64,000 nt of DNA from Streptomyces luteolus (GCF_029968015.1 NZ_JASCIS010000025.1:61168-125167), one strand, 5' to 3'. Numbered from the stretch's first letter, positions 36,894-44,824 are shown. Numbers and translations are program-made. The notes: generated by a model not told the origin, from the letters alone.

Positions 36894-38096
36894 ATGCCTA
36901 AGACGAGCTCATCCGTGACCGCCGCCCCCGACACCACCTGGCTGGGCCACGGGCGCCACCTCGGGCCCGAGCCCGAGAAGGACGTCCGGCGCAACCTCAT
37001 CGCGCTGAAGTCGGTCGGCCTGATCGACGACTTCCTCGACCTGGCGCCCGACGACTCGTCCCCCGGCGACGTGGGCGGCTTGCCCGACCCCTTCGTGTCC
37101 GACGACGACGCCGCGGCCCCCGCACCCACGGCACGCCGCCTCTTCGAGGCCCGTTGGCGTGTCGACGAGGACGTCACGGTGCGCGCCCAGCTGACGACGT
37201 ACGACGCCCCGGGGCGCAGGCGCGGCGACTCCACGATCTCCTGGGTGATCGCCGCCGAGGCGGAGCGGCGGTGGGACCTTCAGTGGCTCTCGCCGGCGAC
37301 GGTGTTCTGGCCCGACAGCGACCTCACGCCCTGGGACCACGACGTGGTGCCGGGCCCGCGCCTGCGCAGCACGCACCGCCTCGTCGCCGACGACGACAAG
37401 GACCTGCGCCGCCTGCTCAAGAACTGCACGCGCAACAGCTGGAACATCCACGTCGTCGTGCACGAGGCGATGACGCCCGACGCGCGCGGCCTCGAACCCC
37501 TCAGCCCGTTCCTGCCGCCGAGCCTGCGCCACCGCGTGGTCGAACACCGCGCGGCGCCCGAGCAGTTCGACATCGTCAACTGGGCCATGAAGGACCTGGA
37601 CGTCCGGGTTCCGCGCGGCGGCGCCGTCGTCCTGCCGCCCTCGCCGCCCCCGGCGGGGTACGACGCGGACCGCTTCGCCGTGCGCAGCGTGTTCCTGGAC
37701 GGGTCCGAGCCCACCGAACTCATCGAGAAGATCACGGAGTTCGCGTCCTTGCCCCGCCCGCTGGCCGCCGACGCGGAGCAGGCCGTGGAGCAACTGCGCC
37801 GCCGCTGGCACCTGCTGACGATCGAGGAGGAGCTGGCCCGCACACGCGAACTGGTCACCAAGTACGCCGACGCCCTCGACGCGATGACCAAGTCCCGTGA
37901 TCTGTACCGGGAGGCGGCCGAGCTCGCCCAGGCGGCGCTGGCGGAACGCGGCGATTCCGCGCCGCTGCCCGCACAGCAGTCGGGCCCGTCCGCCCCGCCG
38001 ACGCCCCGGCCCGAGGGCTCGACGCTGACCACCACCCTGACCAACGCCTTCGGGCGTTTCCGGGACGCCTCACGGAAGAAACCCGAATCACCGTGA
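36894..38096 (+). CDS. uncharacterised 400-aa protein
   Basis: Starts at ATG 36894; no strong ribosome site. The N-terminal half is globular with Trp-rich strands (STISWVIAAEAERRWDLQW; NSWNIHVVVHEAM). A helical stretch at about 305-350 (EQAVEQLRRRWHLLTIEEELARTRELV) could form a coiled coil, and the tail is Pro/Ser-rich, ending RFRDASRKKPESP. No signal peptide or membrane segment. It is followed after 16 bp by the GNAT gene, probably one transcript. The family was not recognised. Confidence 0.65.
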   Translation: MPKTSSSVTAAPDTTWLGHGRHLGPEPEKDVRRNLIALKSVGLIDDFLDLAPDDSSPGDVGGLPDPFVSDDDAAAPAPTARRLFEARWRVDEDVTVRAQLTTYDAPGRRRGDSTISWVIAAEAERRWDLQWLSPATVFWPDSDLTPWDHDVVPGPRLRSTHRLVADDDKDLRRLLKNCTRNSWNIHVVVHEAMTPDARGLEPLSPFLPPSLRHRVVEHRAAPEQFDIVNWAMKDLDVRVPRGGAVVLPPSPPPAGYDADRFAVRSVFLDGSEPTELIEKITEFASLPRPLAADAEQAVEQLRRRWHLLTIEEELARTRELVTKYADALDAMTKSRDLYREAAELAQAALAERGDSAPLPAQQSGPSAPPTPRPEGSTLTTTLTNAFGRFRDASRKKPESP

Positions 38097-38112
38097 CCGG
38101 AGTGACCAGGGG

Positions 38113-38655
38113 GTGACCACCGGAGTGCCGACCGGGCAGCACCGCCCCGCCGTCCGCCCCGCCGTCCGCCCTGCCGTCCGCGCTGCCACCGAGGCCGATC
38201 TCGGCGCTCTCCAGGCGCTCGCGCGCCGCACGATCGACACCTGCTACCGAGGGTTCCTGGGTGAGGAGGCGGTGGACTGGTTCATCGGCGGTGGTGCTGC
38301 CGACGCGCACGTGAAGAGCCGCCTGGAGCGGGGCGGGGTGCACTGCCTCACCGAGGACGGCCGGATCATCGGCCTCTCCGCCCTCGACGGCCCCACGGTC
38401 GACATGATGATGGTCGACCCTGATCACCACCGCCGAGGGCTCGGGCGGCTGCTGCTGCGGCACGCGGAACAGACGCTCCTGGCCCGGTACCCGGCCATCC
38501 GCCTGGAGACCTTCCCGGAGAACACCGGCGCCAAGTCCTTCTACGAGGCCTGCGGTTGGGTCCTCGGCGGCCGCATCGAGGGCGAGGGCCCCGCCAAGGT
38601 CGAGTACACCAAGAGCCGCGAGGGCGGTCACCGGGACGCCGAAGCGGCCGCGTAA
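38113..38655 (+). CDS. GNAT-family N-acetyltransferase
   Basis: 180 residues from GTG at 38113. An N-terminal RPAV tandem repeat (three units) precedes the domain. The acetyl-CoA motif is VDMMMVDPDHHRRGLGRLLL (about 96-115) and the C-terminal signature is PENTGAKSFYEACGWV. Substrate unknown. It ends 41 bp before the attenuator-like leader promoter's coding start. Confidence 0.85.
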   Translation: MTTGVPTGQHRPAVRPAVRPAVRAATEADLGALQALARRTIDTCYRGFLGEEAVDWFIGGGAADAHVKSRLERGGVHCLTEDGRIIGLSALDGPTVDMMMVDPDHHRRGLGRLLLRHAEQTLLARYPAIRLETFPENTGAKSFYEACGWVLGGRIEGEGPAKVEYTKSREGGHRDAEAAA

Positions 38656-38661
38656 TTCAGG

Positions 38662-38689
38662 TGAACGGCGCGGCGGGCCTTGTTACCGT
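38662..38689 (+). promoter_or_regulatory. promoter of the leaderless Ala leader peptide
   Basis: TGAACG (38662-38667), 16-bp spacer, TACCGT (38684-38689), then 7 nt to the ATG at 38697. There is no ribosome site, so transcription probably begins at or next to the ATG. Confidence 0.55.
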
Positions 38690-38696
38690 GGACCGT

Positions 38697-38765
38697 ATGA
38701 GGAACAGCGCCCGCATCAGCACCGCGACCGCGCGAGCGACCAGCTCGCCGGTTGCCGCCGCCTGA
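38697..38765 (+). CDS. 22-codon leader peptide rich in Ala codons (putative attenuator)
   Basis: Begins MRNSAR and ends PVAAA followed by TGA; seven of 22 residues are Ala, three of them consecutive just before the stop. It is leaderless and followed within 14 nt by a hairpin, and 125 nt later by the gene for an alanyl-tRNA synthetase-like protein. Consecutive cognate codons next to the stop are how known amino-acid-responsive leader peptides work: ribosome stalling on scarce aminoacyl-tRNA changes downstream RNA folding. The Ala-AlaRS match is seen in sequence; the mechanism is inferred. Confidence 0.65.
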   Translation: MRNSARISTATARATSSPVAAA

Positions 38766-38778
38766 CCTCACCCACTCC

Positions 38779-38803
38779 CCGGCGACCGGAAACGGATCGC
38801 CGG
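38779..38803 (+). promoter_or_regulatory. leader RNA hairpin 1 with GAAA tetraloop
   Basis: CCGGCGA-CCG-GAAA-CGG-A-TCGCCGG: a 10-pair stem with one bulged A and a GNRA loop. It starts 13 nt after the leader stop codon, within reach of a stalled ribosome. Confidence 0.65.
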
Positions 38804-38849
38804 TGCGCCGCAGAACCCTGATCGACCCCTTCTCCCGGCCCGCGCCCAT

Positions 38850-38890
38850 GGCGGCCCCTTTCCGGTCCCCCGAACCGAAAGGCCCCCGCC
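38850..38890 (+). promoter_or_regulatory. leader RNA hairpin 2, sequestering the ribosome site
   Basis: GGCGG (38850-38854) pairs with CCGCC (38886-38890), and CCTTTC-C-GGT pairs with ACCGAAAGG. The ribosome site AAAGG (38878-38882) is inside the stem, and the stem ends at the base before the ATG. The leader's Ala codons GCCGCC (38757-38762) are complementary to GGCGGC at 38850-38855, giving an alternative fold. Confidence 0.6.
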
Positions 38891-40105
38891 ATGAGCTACG
38901 TGCCCGTCCAGAACCCTGGGAGCAGGAGCACCGAGCACACCCTGCGTACGTTCGTCGAGTTCTTCGAGGAGCGCGGGCACCGTGCCCTGACCGGGAGTTC
39001 GCTACTCCCACCGCCCGGCGATCCGGTGCTCTTCACGACCTCCGGCATGCATCCGCTGACGCCCTACCTGGAGGGCCTGCGCCCGCATCCGCTCGGCCGC
39101 CGGCTCGTCAACGTGCAGCGCTGTCTGCGCACCACCGACCTCGACGAGGTCGGCGACTCCTCCCACCTCACCGTCTTCGAGATGCTCGGCTCCTGGTCGC
39201 TCGGCGACTACGACCACGGCCAGAGCCTGCGCTGGGGCTTCGAGCTGCTCCGCGACGGCTTCGGCATCCCCGTCGAGCGGATGTACGCCACGGTCTTCGG
39301 CGGCGACGACCAGGTCGGCCCCGACACCCGGTCCCTGGACGTCTGGCGGGAGTCGGGCCTCCCCGTCGAGCGGACACGGGACGAGAACTGGTGGTCCAAC
39401 GGCCCCACGGGACCCTGCGGACCCGACTCGGAGATCTTCGTGTGGACCGACCCCGACGGCAACCCGCCCCAGGGCACCCCGACCACCGACCCGCGCTGGG
39501 TCGAGCTGTGGAACCACGTCAGCATGCGCTACCGCCGCCACGACGACGGCCGCCTCGAACCCCTGGACCGCCCGTCCGTCGACACCGGCATGGGCCTGGA
39601 ACGCCTGGTCACGGTGTTGCAGGGACGCACTTCGGTGTACGAGACCGACCTGTTCGAGCCGTGGATGTCCCGCGTACCGCGGCTGTGGGAGCTCGACGGG
39701 CCCTCCCTGCGCCTGGTCAGCGACCACCTGCGGTCCGCCGTGGTCGTGCTCGGCGACGGCGTCCGTCCTTCCAACACCGGGCGCGGCTACGTACTGCGGC
39801 GCCTCACGCGCAGGCTGCTCACCACGCTGTGGCGCGACGACCCGGACCGCACGGTCGGCGATCTGCCGGTGGAACTCGTCGAGCACACCCTGCACCACTT
39901 CCGGCAGTCCACCGACACCGATCTCGTACGGGACCAACTGCGCGCCGAGGAGCGGCGGTTCGGCCGGCTCCTGGAACGCGGACGGCGCGTCCTCGCCCGC
40001 CGCGAGTTCCACGGCCCGCTGACCGAAGGGGACTACGCCTATCTGCACGACACGCACGGGCTGCCGCGTGACCTCGTGGACGGGGGGCTGCTCGACGCGC
40101 GGTGA
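38891..40105 (+). CDS. stand-alone alanyl-tRNA synthetase core paralogue
   Basis: 404 residues. All class II AlaRS catalytic elements are visible: motif 1 region TTSGMHPLTPYLEG, motif 2 region SSHLTVFEMLGSWSLGDYD, the GPTGPCGPDSEIFV ATP/Ala pocket loop, motif 3 PSVDTGMGLERL, and the tRNA-domain signature DHLRSAVVVLGDGVRPSNTGRGYVLRR shortened here to its ends. It stops right after LHDTHGLPRDL, where full AlaRS (about 880 aa) continues to the editing and C-Ala domains; both are absent. GPCGPC of normal AlaRS is GPCGPD here. It could charge tRNA-Ala without editing, act on an Ala acceptor other than tRNA, or be a resistance isoform. Preceded by an Ala-codon leader. Confidence 0.85.
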   Translation: MSYVPVQNPGSRSTEHTLRTFVEFFEERGHRALTGSSLLPPPGDPVLFTTSGMHPLTPYLEGLRPHPLGRRLVNVQRCLRTTDLDEVGDSSHLTVFEMLGSWSLGDYDHGQSLRWGFELLRDGFGIPVERMYATVFGGDDQVGPDTRSLDVWRESGLPVERTRDENWWSNGPTGPCGPDSEIFVWTDPDGNPPQGTPTTDPRWVELWNHVSMRYRRHDDGRLEPLDRPSVDTGMGLERLVTVLQGRTSVYETDLFEPWMSRVPRLWELDGPSLRLVSDHLRSAVVVLGDGVRPSNTGRGYVLRRLTRRLLTTLWRDDPDRTVGDLPVELVEHTLHHFRQSTDTDLVRDQLRAEERRFGRLLERGRRVLARREFHGPLTEGDYAYLHDTHGLPRDLVDGGLLDAR

Positions 40106-40128
40106 GGTGCGGGTGGTATCCATCAGGC

Positions 40129-40794
40129 ATGGCTGTCATTCACCGCACCACCGTCAAGCCCACCAAACTCGAACTCCTCACCAACTGGCTGCCGACGCGC
40201 GCCTGGTACGCCGGTACGGGGACGGCTCCCGCACTCGGCAAGGCGGGCGGCTTCCGTCTCGACGACCCGGCGGGCGAGGTCGGCATCGAGTTCATGGTGG
40301 TCGCCGACACCTCCGGCGGGACGCCCGTCCCGTATCACGTGCCGCTCACCTACCGGGGCGCTCCGCTCGACGGCGCCGAGGACGGCCTCGTCGGCACGCT
40401 CGAACACGGCGTGCTCGGCAAGCGCTGGGTGTACGACGCGGCCCACGACCCGGTCGCCGTCGAGGAGTTGCTCCAGCTGCTCGCCGGGCGCACGGGGGCG
40501 CAGGCGCAGAGCGAGACGGACGTACCGGACCCGTCGGTGGTCGCGCGGTTCGAGGGCGCGGCGCTCGGCGCGGGCGTCGGTTCGCTGTCCGCGATGGACG
40601 ATGCGGAGGGCACGCGGGTCGTCGTGGAGACCGGGGACCCGGCGGCTCGGGTGCAACTGCGGATCCGCCGGGTGCTCGGGCGGCCGGAGTCCGCGGAGGG
40701 CGAGGCCCCGCAGGGGCACGTCACCGCCGACTGGAAGCTGCTTGAGGGCGGCGCGAGTGGTCGGGAGCGGTTCGTGGAGGCGTCGGAGATCTGA
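40129..40794 (+). CDS. maltokinase N-terminal cap-like domain protein
   Basis: 221 residues from ATG at 40129; TATCCAT just upstream suggests a leaderless start. The whole protein resembles the N-terminal cap of actinobacterial maltokinases: AVIHRTTVKPTKLELLTNWL, VPYHVPLTYRGAPLDGAED and LEHGVLGKRWVYDAAHDP. The kinase domain that normally follows is missing, so it cannot itself phosphorylate maltose. It may regulate a kinase or have a new role. Old annotations of relatives as glucan branching proteins are misleading. Confidence 0.75.
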   Translation: MAVIHRTTVKPTKLELLTNWLPTRAWYAGTGTAPALGKAGGFRLDDPAGEVGIEFMVVADTSGGTPVPYHVPLTYRGAPLDGAEDGLVGTLEHGVLGKRWVYDAAHDPVAVEELLQLLAGRTGAQAQSETDVPDPSVVARFEGAALGAGVGSLSAMDDAEGTRVVVETGDPAARVQLRIRRVLGRPESAEGEAPQGHVTADWKLLEGGASGRERFVEASEI

Positions 40795-40813
40795 GCCGCT
40801 GCCGAAGATCAAA

Positions 40814-40842
40814 GGGGGCTGTGGCCTGCTGGCACAGCCCCC
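40814..40842. terminator. hairpin terminator between convergent genes
   Basis: GGGGGCTGTG (40814-40823) and CACAGCCCCC (40833-40842) form a perfect 10-bp stem with a 9-nt loop, preceded by AAA. It serves both the cap-domain gene and the LysR-like gene. Confidence 0.8.
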
Positions 40843-40848
40843 GGGAGG

Positions 40849-41691
40849 CTACGAGCGGCGGCGCGGCTTGGCCCGCTTGGCGCCGCTTCCGGCCCGGGAG
40901 CCGCCCGACTTGGCACCGCCCGCCCTGGCACCGCCGGACTTGGCACCGCCCGCCTTGGATCCGCCGGACTTGGCGCTGGCTCGCGGGGTCTTGGCGCCGG
41001 GCTTTCCCGTACGCGACGAGCCGGACTTCGCAGCGGACGCCGCGCCCTTCTTCACCTGCTTGTCGTCCTCCTGCCCGCCCCTGCGCCCGCGGGTGCTGTT
41101 CACGGTGCGGCCGCGCACGATCCCGATGAAGTCGTCCACGAGGTCGGTGGTCCGCTCCTCGGGCCAGGCGAGGGCGACCTGCGACTGCGGGACGCCGGTG
41201 ATCGTCCGGTACGTGAGGTCCTTGCGGTGGTGCAGTCGGGCCAGGGACTGCGGGACGACGAGGAGGCCGATGCCGGCGGCGACGAGTTCGATGGCGTCGG
41301 CGGTCGTCGCGGGCCGCTCGAACGCGGGCTGCCCCGGCGGCTTCTCCCAGTCGAGGGGGTCGTCGAGAGGGTGCAGGACGATCTCGTCGGCGATGTCGTC
41401 CGCGCTCACCTCGTCGAAGGCGGCCGCGAGGTGGTCCTTGGGGATCACCACGACCGAGGTCTCGGTGTAGAGCGGGATCGCGCTGAAGTAGTCCCGGTCG
41501 ACCGGGAGCCGTACGAGGCCGGCGTCCGCCTCGCCGTCCCGGAGCAGGTCTTCGGCCTCGGCGGCCGGGACCGCGACGAGGTTCAGGGGGACGTCGGGCA
41601 GCCGCTCGTTCCAGATCCGCACCCACTTCGCGGGGGTCGCGCCGGGGACGTAGGCGAGCCGGAACGAAGGGGTTGCTTCCGAGCCAGTCAC
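40849..41691 (-). CDS. LysR-type effector domain without HTH, with basic histone-like tail
   Basis: 280 residues. Residues 8-190 are a LysR substrate-binding fold (FRLAYVPGATPAKWVRIW; PAAEAEDLLRDGEADAGLV; ELVAAGIGLLVVPQSLARL), but the N-terminal winged helix is absent. Residues 205-280 are a basic tail with repeats of K-S-G-G and A-G-G-A, ending AKRAKPRRRS. GTG at 41691 lies 6 nt after TAACCT (minus strand), so the mRNA may be leaderless. The tail could replace the HTH for non-specific DNA contact. It is divergent from the DUF5997-like gene. Confidence 0.8.
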   Translation of the reverse strand: MTGSEATPSFRLAYVPGATPAKWVRIWNERLPDVPLNLVAVPAAEAEDLLRDGEADAGLVRLPVDRDYFSAIPLYTETSVVVIPKDHLAAAFDEVSADDIADEIVLHPLDDPLDWEKPPGQPAFERPATTADAIELVAAGIGLLVVPQSLARLHHRKDLTYRTITGVPQSQVALAWPEERTTDLVDDFIGIVRGRTVNSTRGRRGGQEDDKQVKKGAASAAKSGSSRTGKPGAKTPRASAKSGGSKAGGAKSGGARAGGAKSGGSRAGSGAKRAKPRRRS

Positions 41692-41799
41692 TCCGCCAGG
41701 TTACCGGGCGTGGTCGGCGCCACGTCACCCGGCGTGGTCGGGAGGGAGGCCGTCGCCCGTGGTCGGAGGGAGGCCGATCGGCTCGTTACCCTTGACACC

Positions 41800-42204
41800 A
41801 TGACGACGCAAGCGAACTCCCAGACGATGAAGCCCGCGACCGCGGCGAAGAAGCTGGGTGTGTACCTCCAGGCCACCCCCGCCGAGTTCCAGGAGGGTGT
41901 CGTCTCCCGCGCGGAGCTCAGCGCGCTGCAGGCCGACCCGCCGGAGTGGCTCCAGGAGCTGCGCCGCAACGGCCCGCACCCGCGTCCCGTGGTGGCATCG
42001 AAGCTCGGTGTCTCCATCGCCGGGCTCGCCCGCGGTGGTGTCACGGAGCCGTTGACGACGGACCAGATCGAGGCCCTGAAGCAGGAGTCCCCGGAGTGGC
42101 TGCGGAAGGAGCGCGCCACCCAGGCCGAGGTCCGCAAGGAGGCGATCCGCCTCAAGGAGAAGAAGGCGGAACAGGCCCAGAAGGCCGCCGAACAGGGCCG
42201 CTGA
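41800..42204 (+). CDS. DUF5997-like small conserved protein
   Basis: 134 residues. TACCCT (41787-41792) lies 7 nt before the ATG and there is no ribosome site, so it is probably leaderless. Sequence: MKPATAAKKLGVYLQATPAE, a LQADPPEWLQELRRNGPHPRP motif repeated later as LKQESPEWLRKER, and a charged helical tail. It looks like a DNA- or protein-binding helical protein conserved in actinobacteria; function unknown. The divergent LysR-like gene may be functionally linked. Confidence 0.75.
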   Translation: MTTQANSQTMKPATAAKKLGVYLQATPAEFQEGVVSRAELSALQADPPEWLQELRRNGPHPRPVVASKLGVSIAGLARGGVTEPLTTDQIEALKQESPEWLRKERATQAEVRKEAIRLKEKKAEQAQKAAEQGR

Positions 42205-42233
42205 CTGCCACAGGCGCAGCACCCGCAAACGTC

Positions 42234-42275
42234 CGGGCCGGGACCGCCCCCGTAAAGGGAGGCGGTCCCGGCCCG
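42234..42275. terminator. 15-bp-stem terminator
   Basis: CGGGCCGGGACCGCC and its exact complement at 42261-42275 surround a loop that itself has CCC/GGG pairing. It lies between convergent genes. A 16-bp direct repeat CGGCCCGTCGTACACC follows at 42269-42301. Confidence 0.85.
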
Positions 42276-42343
42276 TCGTACACCCGGCCCGTCGTACACC
42301 CGGCGAAGCGGACGCCCGGCGAGACGCCTCAGAGGGGCACGGA

Positions 42344-42895
42344 CTACGCCTGGAACCGGTTGGCCAGGATCTCCTCCGCCTCTGCGAAGGTCGGCTGCCA
42401 CCAGGTAGTGATGGGCTCCCAGACCCGGATCTTGCCGGTGATGTCCAGGTCGTCGGAGGTGAAGCTGGCGCCGGGGTGGGCGGGGGCGCCGGCGACGGTG
42501 ATGTAGTCCACCTGGCGGGTCTCGGGGTCGGCCGGGTCCTCGATCGTCCGCACCGCGGCGTGCCCGGTCTTGCCGGGGGCCAGGGCGTACGGGCCGCTCT
42601 CGCCGATCGGCATGGGCAGGGCCGGGCCGTCCAGGTCGCCGAAGGTCACCGTGGGGATGCGGTCGACGGCGCACTTCTTGGCGCTCTTGTTGGTGACCCG
42701 GATGTGCAGCACGTTCGGGTACGAGCCGGACTCCGGTTCGACGGTCTCGGCGGCCACCCGCACCTGGTTCGCGCGGCACTGCGGCGTGCCCTTGCCGCGG
42801 GCGTCGGGCGCGGCGGGCTGAGCGGCGGCGGCCGCGCCTGCGGCGGTGAGGAGCAGGGCCGCGGCGAGCGCGGTGGCGGCGGTGCGGGTGAGCAT
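42344..42895 (-). CDS. secreted DUF4232-like protein
   Basis: 183 residues from ATG at 42895 (GAGGGA 6 nt upstream); an upstream GTG at 42916 is in frame. A Sec signal peptide (residues 1-25, Ala-rich) precedes a beta-sandwich domain with two Cys (TPQCRANQVRV and SAKKCAVDRI) that likely form a disulfide. DUF4232 proteins are exported in streptomycetes; function unknown. Convergent with the gene at 41800. Confidence 0.8.
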   Translation of the reverse strand: MLTRTAATALAAALLLTAAGAAAAAQPAAPDARGKGTPQCRANQVRVAAETVEPESGSYPNVLHIRVTNKSAKKCAVDRIPTVTFGDLDGPALPMPIGESGPYALAPGKTGHAAVRTIEDPADPETRQVDYITVAGAPAHPGASFTSDDLDITGKIRVWEPITTWWQPTFAEAEEILANRFQA

Positions 42896-43054
42896 GGCGG
42901 TTCCCTCGCGGTTCACGGTCGGAAGGGTCAGTTCACTGGATGCGTACGGGCGTTGTCCGGTGTGACACGCGAGGGGCGGGATCGGTTGTACGTGCCGCCG
43001 GGGGCGGGGCCGGTGCGTGCTGCGTGCTGTGCCCCGTGGTCGAGGGTCGGCTCC

Positions 43055-44065
43055 TCATGGGGTGACCGGGTCCGGGGGTGTGCCGTCGCCGAACGGGCGG
43101 CCGCCGAGGTCCTCGCGGCCGTGCGGGGTGGTCCAGCCCGCCGGGTCGGGGCCGAGGGGGACGATGCCGGTGGGGTTGATGCCGGTGTGCACCTGGTAGT
43201 AGTGCCGTTTGATGTGGTCGAAGTTCACCGTGTCGCCGAAGCCGGGCGTCTGGTACAGGTCGCGTGCGTACGCCCAGAGGACCGGGTCCTCGGAGATCTT
43301 GTAGCGGTTGCACTTGAAGTGGCCGTGGTAGACGGCGTCGAAGCGGACGAGCGTGGTGAAGAACCGGATGTCGGCCTCGGTGATGGTGTCGCCGACGAGC
43401 CAGCGGCGGTCGGCCAGGCGCTGCGAGACCTCTTCGAGGCGGCGGAACACGTCCCGGCAGGCCTCCTCGTACTCGCTCTGCTCGCTGGCGAACCCGGCGC
43501 GGTAGACGCCGTTGTTGAGGTCGCGGTAGATGCCCTCCATGACCGAGTCGATCTCGTCGCGCAGCGGCTCCGGGTAGAGGTCGGGGGCGCCGGGGCGGTG
43601 CAGGGCGGTCCACTCGGTGGCGAGGTCGAGGGTGATCCGCTGGAAGTCGTTGGTGACGAGCTTGCCGCTGGGCACGTCGACGATCGCGGGCACGCTGACC
43701 CCGCCCGGGTAGTCCCGCTCGCGGGCGTCGTACGCCTCGTGGAGGTAGCGGATGCCGAGCACCGGGTCGCGGTCGCCGGGGTCGAGGGTGAAGCGCCAGC
43801 TGCGGTCGTCCTGGATCGGGTCGGCGACGGCGAGGGACAGGGCGTCCTCCAGGCCGAGCAGGCGCCGTGAGACCAGGGCGCGGCTGGCCCAGGGGCAGGC
43901 GAGGCTGACGACGAGCCGGTAGCGGCCGGGCTCCACGGGCCAGCCGTCGCGGCCGTCGGCGGTGACGCGGTCGGCGAAGTGGCTCTTGGACCGCTTGAAC
44001 TTCTTGTGCCCGTACGCGGCGTTGCCGTCGCCCTGGCTGCCTTCATCGCGTTCGGTGGCGTTCAC
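43055..44065 (-). CDS. glutathionyl-hydroquinone reductase-like GST (Omega/Xi type)
   Basis: 336 residues from GTG at 44065 (GAGAGGA 7 nt upstream). The catalytic Cys is in VSLACPWASR (about residue 55), as in ECM4/YqjG enzymes that reduce glutathionyl-hydroquinones. The N-terminal FADRVTADGRDGWPVEPGRY and C-terminal HTGINPTGIVPLGPD match the family. Actinobacteria make mycothiol rather than glutathione, so its physiological thiol is an open point. Confidence 0.87.
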   Translation of the reverse strand: MNATERDEGSQGDGNAAYGHKKFKRSKSHFADRVTADGRDGWPVEPGRYRLVVSLACPWASRALVSRRLLGLEDALSLAVADPIQDDRSWRFTLDPGDRDPVLGIRYLHEAYDARERDYPGGVSVPAIVDVPSGKLVTNDFQRITLDLATEWTALHRPGAPDLYPEPLRDEIDSVMEGIYRDLNNGVYRAGFASEQSEYEEACRDVFRRLEEVSQRLADRRWLVGDTITEADIRFFTTLVRFDAVYHGHFKCNRYKISEDPVLWAYARDLYQTPGFGDTVNFDHIKRHYYQVHTGINPTGIVPLGPDPAGWTTPHGREDLGGRPFGDGTPPDPVTP

Positions 44066-44267
44066 GGCCGGTCCTCTCCGTCGCGGGCCGCGCTGCTCGC
44101 ACGGTCGGCACAGCGCTCTCGCGGGCCGGGCTGCGGTTCGGCCCGCTCTGCCACCATCGCGGGCGCGGGGGCACCCGCGCAATCACAGCGGCCGGTCCGC
44201 GATCCCCACGGAACCGCCGGCACGGCCGTGACCAGCCACATCGCACCGGCGGACGGCATCGGGGAAC

Positions 44268-44296
44268 TTGTCCTGACGCCACCGTGACACCATACT
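44268..44296 (+). promoter_or_regulatory. promoter of the RHH/DUF4097 pair
   Basis: TTGTCC (44268-44273), 17-bp spacer, CATACT (44291-44296), then 6 nt to the ATG at 44303, implying a leaderless transcript. Confidence 0.6.
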
Positions 44297-44302
44297 GGCG
44301 CC

Positions 44303-44824
44303 ATGGATCTCACGCCCTACGTCGACCACCTCCGCCAAGAGCTCGCCGTCGCCGCGGAGGCGGGCGGCGAGGAGAGCCGCGCGCTGGCCGAGCGCCTCTC
44401 CGCGCCCCTGGAGTCCGCCACCCGCCTCACGCTGCTCGAAGCGCTGTCGGCGGCGATGGCCGAGGTCACCCAGGACCTGGCGCCGGGCTCCGTCGACGTA
44501 CGGCTGCGCGGCCGCGACCCCGAGTTCGTGGTGACGGCCCCGGCGGGGACCGAGGCGTACGAGGAGAGGGCCGAGCCGCCCGCGCCTCCGGTGGCGCCGC
44601 CCGCTCCGGTCGACGGGGACGACGGCGGCACGTCGCGCATCAACTTCCGGCTGCCCGCGCACCTCAAGGCGCGTGTCGAGGAGGCGGCGGGGCGCGAGGG
44701 CCTGTCCGTGAACGCCTGGCTGGTACGGGCGGTGGCCACGGCGATGGACACCAGCAGCGCCGCGCACTCCCCCGCGCGCGGGCGCGGCCGCGGTCACCAG
44801 GGGTTCACGGGCTGGGTCCGCTGA
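44303..44824 (+). CDS. ribbon-helix-helix (HicB/Arc-like) protein
   Basis: 173 residues. The N-terminal half is helical and acidic; a Pro-rich linker at about 92-108 leads to INFRLPAHLKARVEEAAGREG (about 113-133) and LSVNAWLVRAVATAM, the beta-strand plus two helices of an RHH DNA-binding domain. The Arg/Gly tail may touch DNA. It is followed after 58 bp by the DUF4097 gene and probably regulates their common transcript. Confidence 0.8.
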   Translation: MDLTPYVDHLRQELAVAAEAGGEESRALAERLSAPLESATRLTLLEALSAAMAEVTQDLAPGSVDVRLRGRDPEFVVTAPAGTEAYEERAEPPAPPVAPPAPVDGDDGGTSRINFRLPAHLKARVEEAAGREGLSVNAWLVRAVATAMDTSSAAHSPARGRGRGHQGFTGWVR

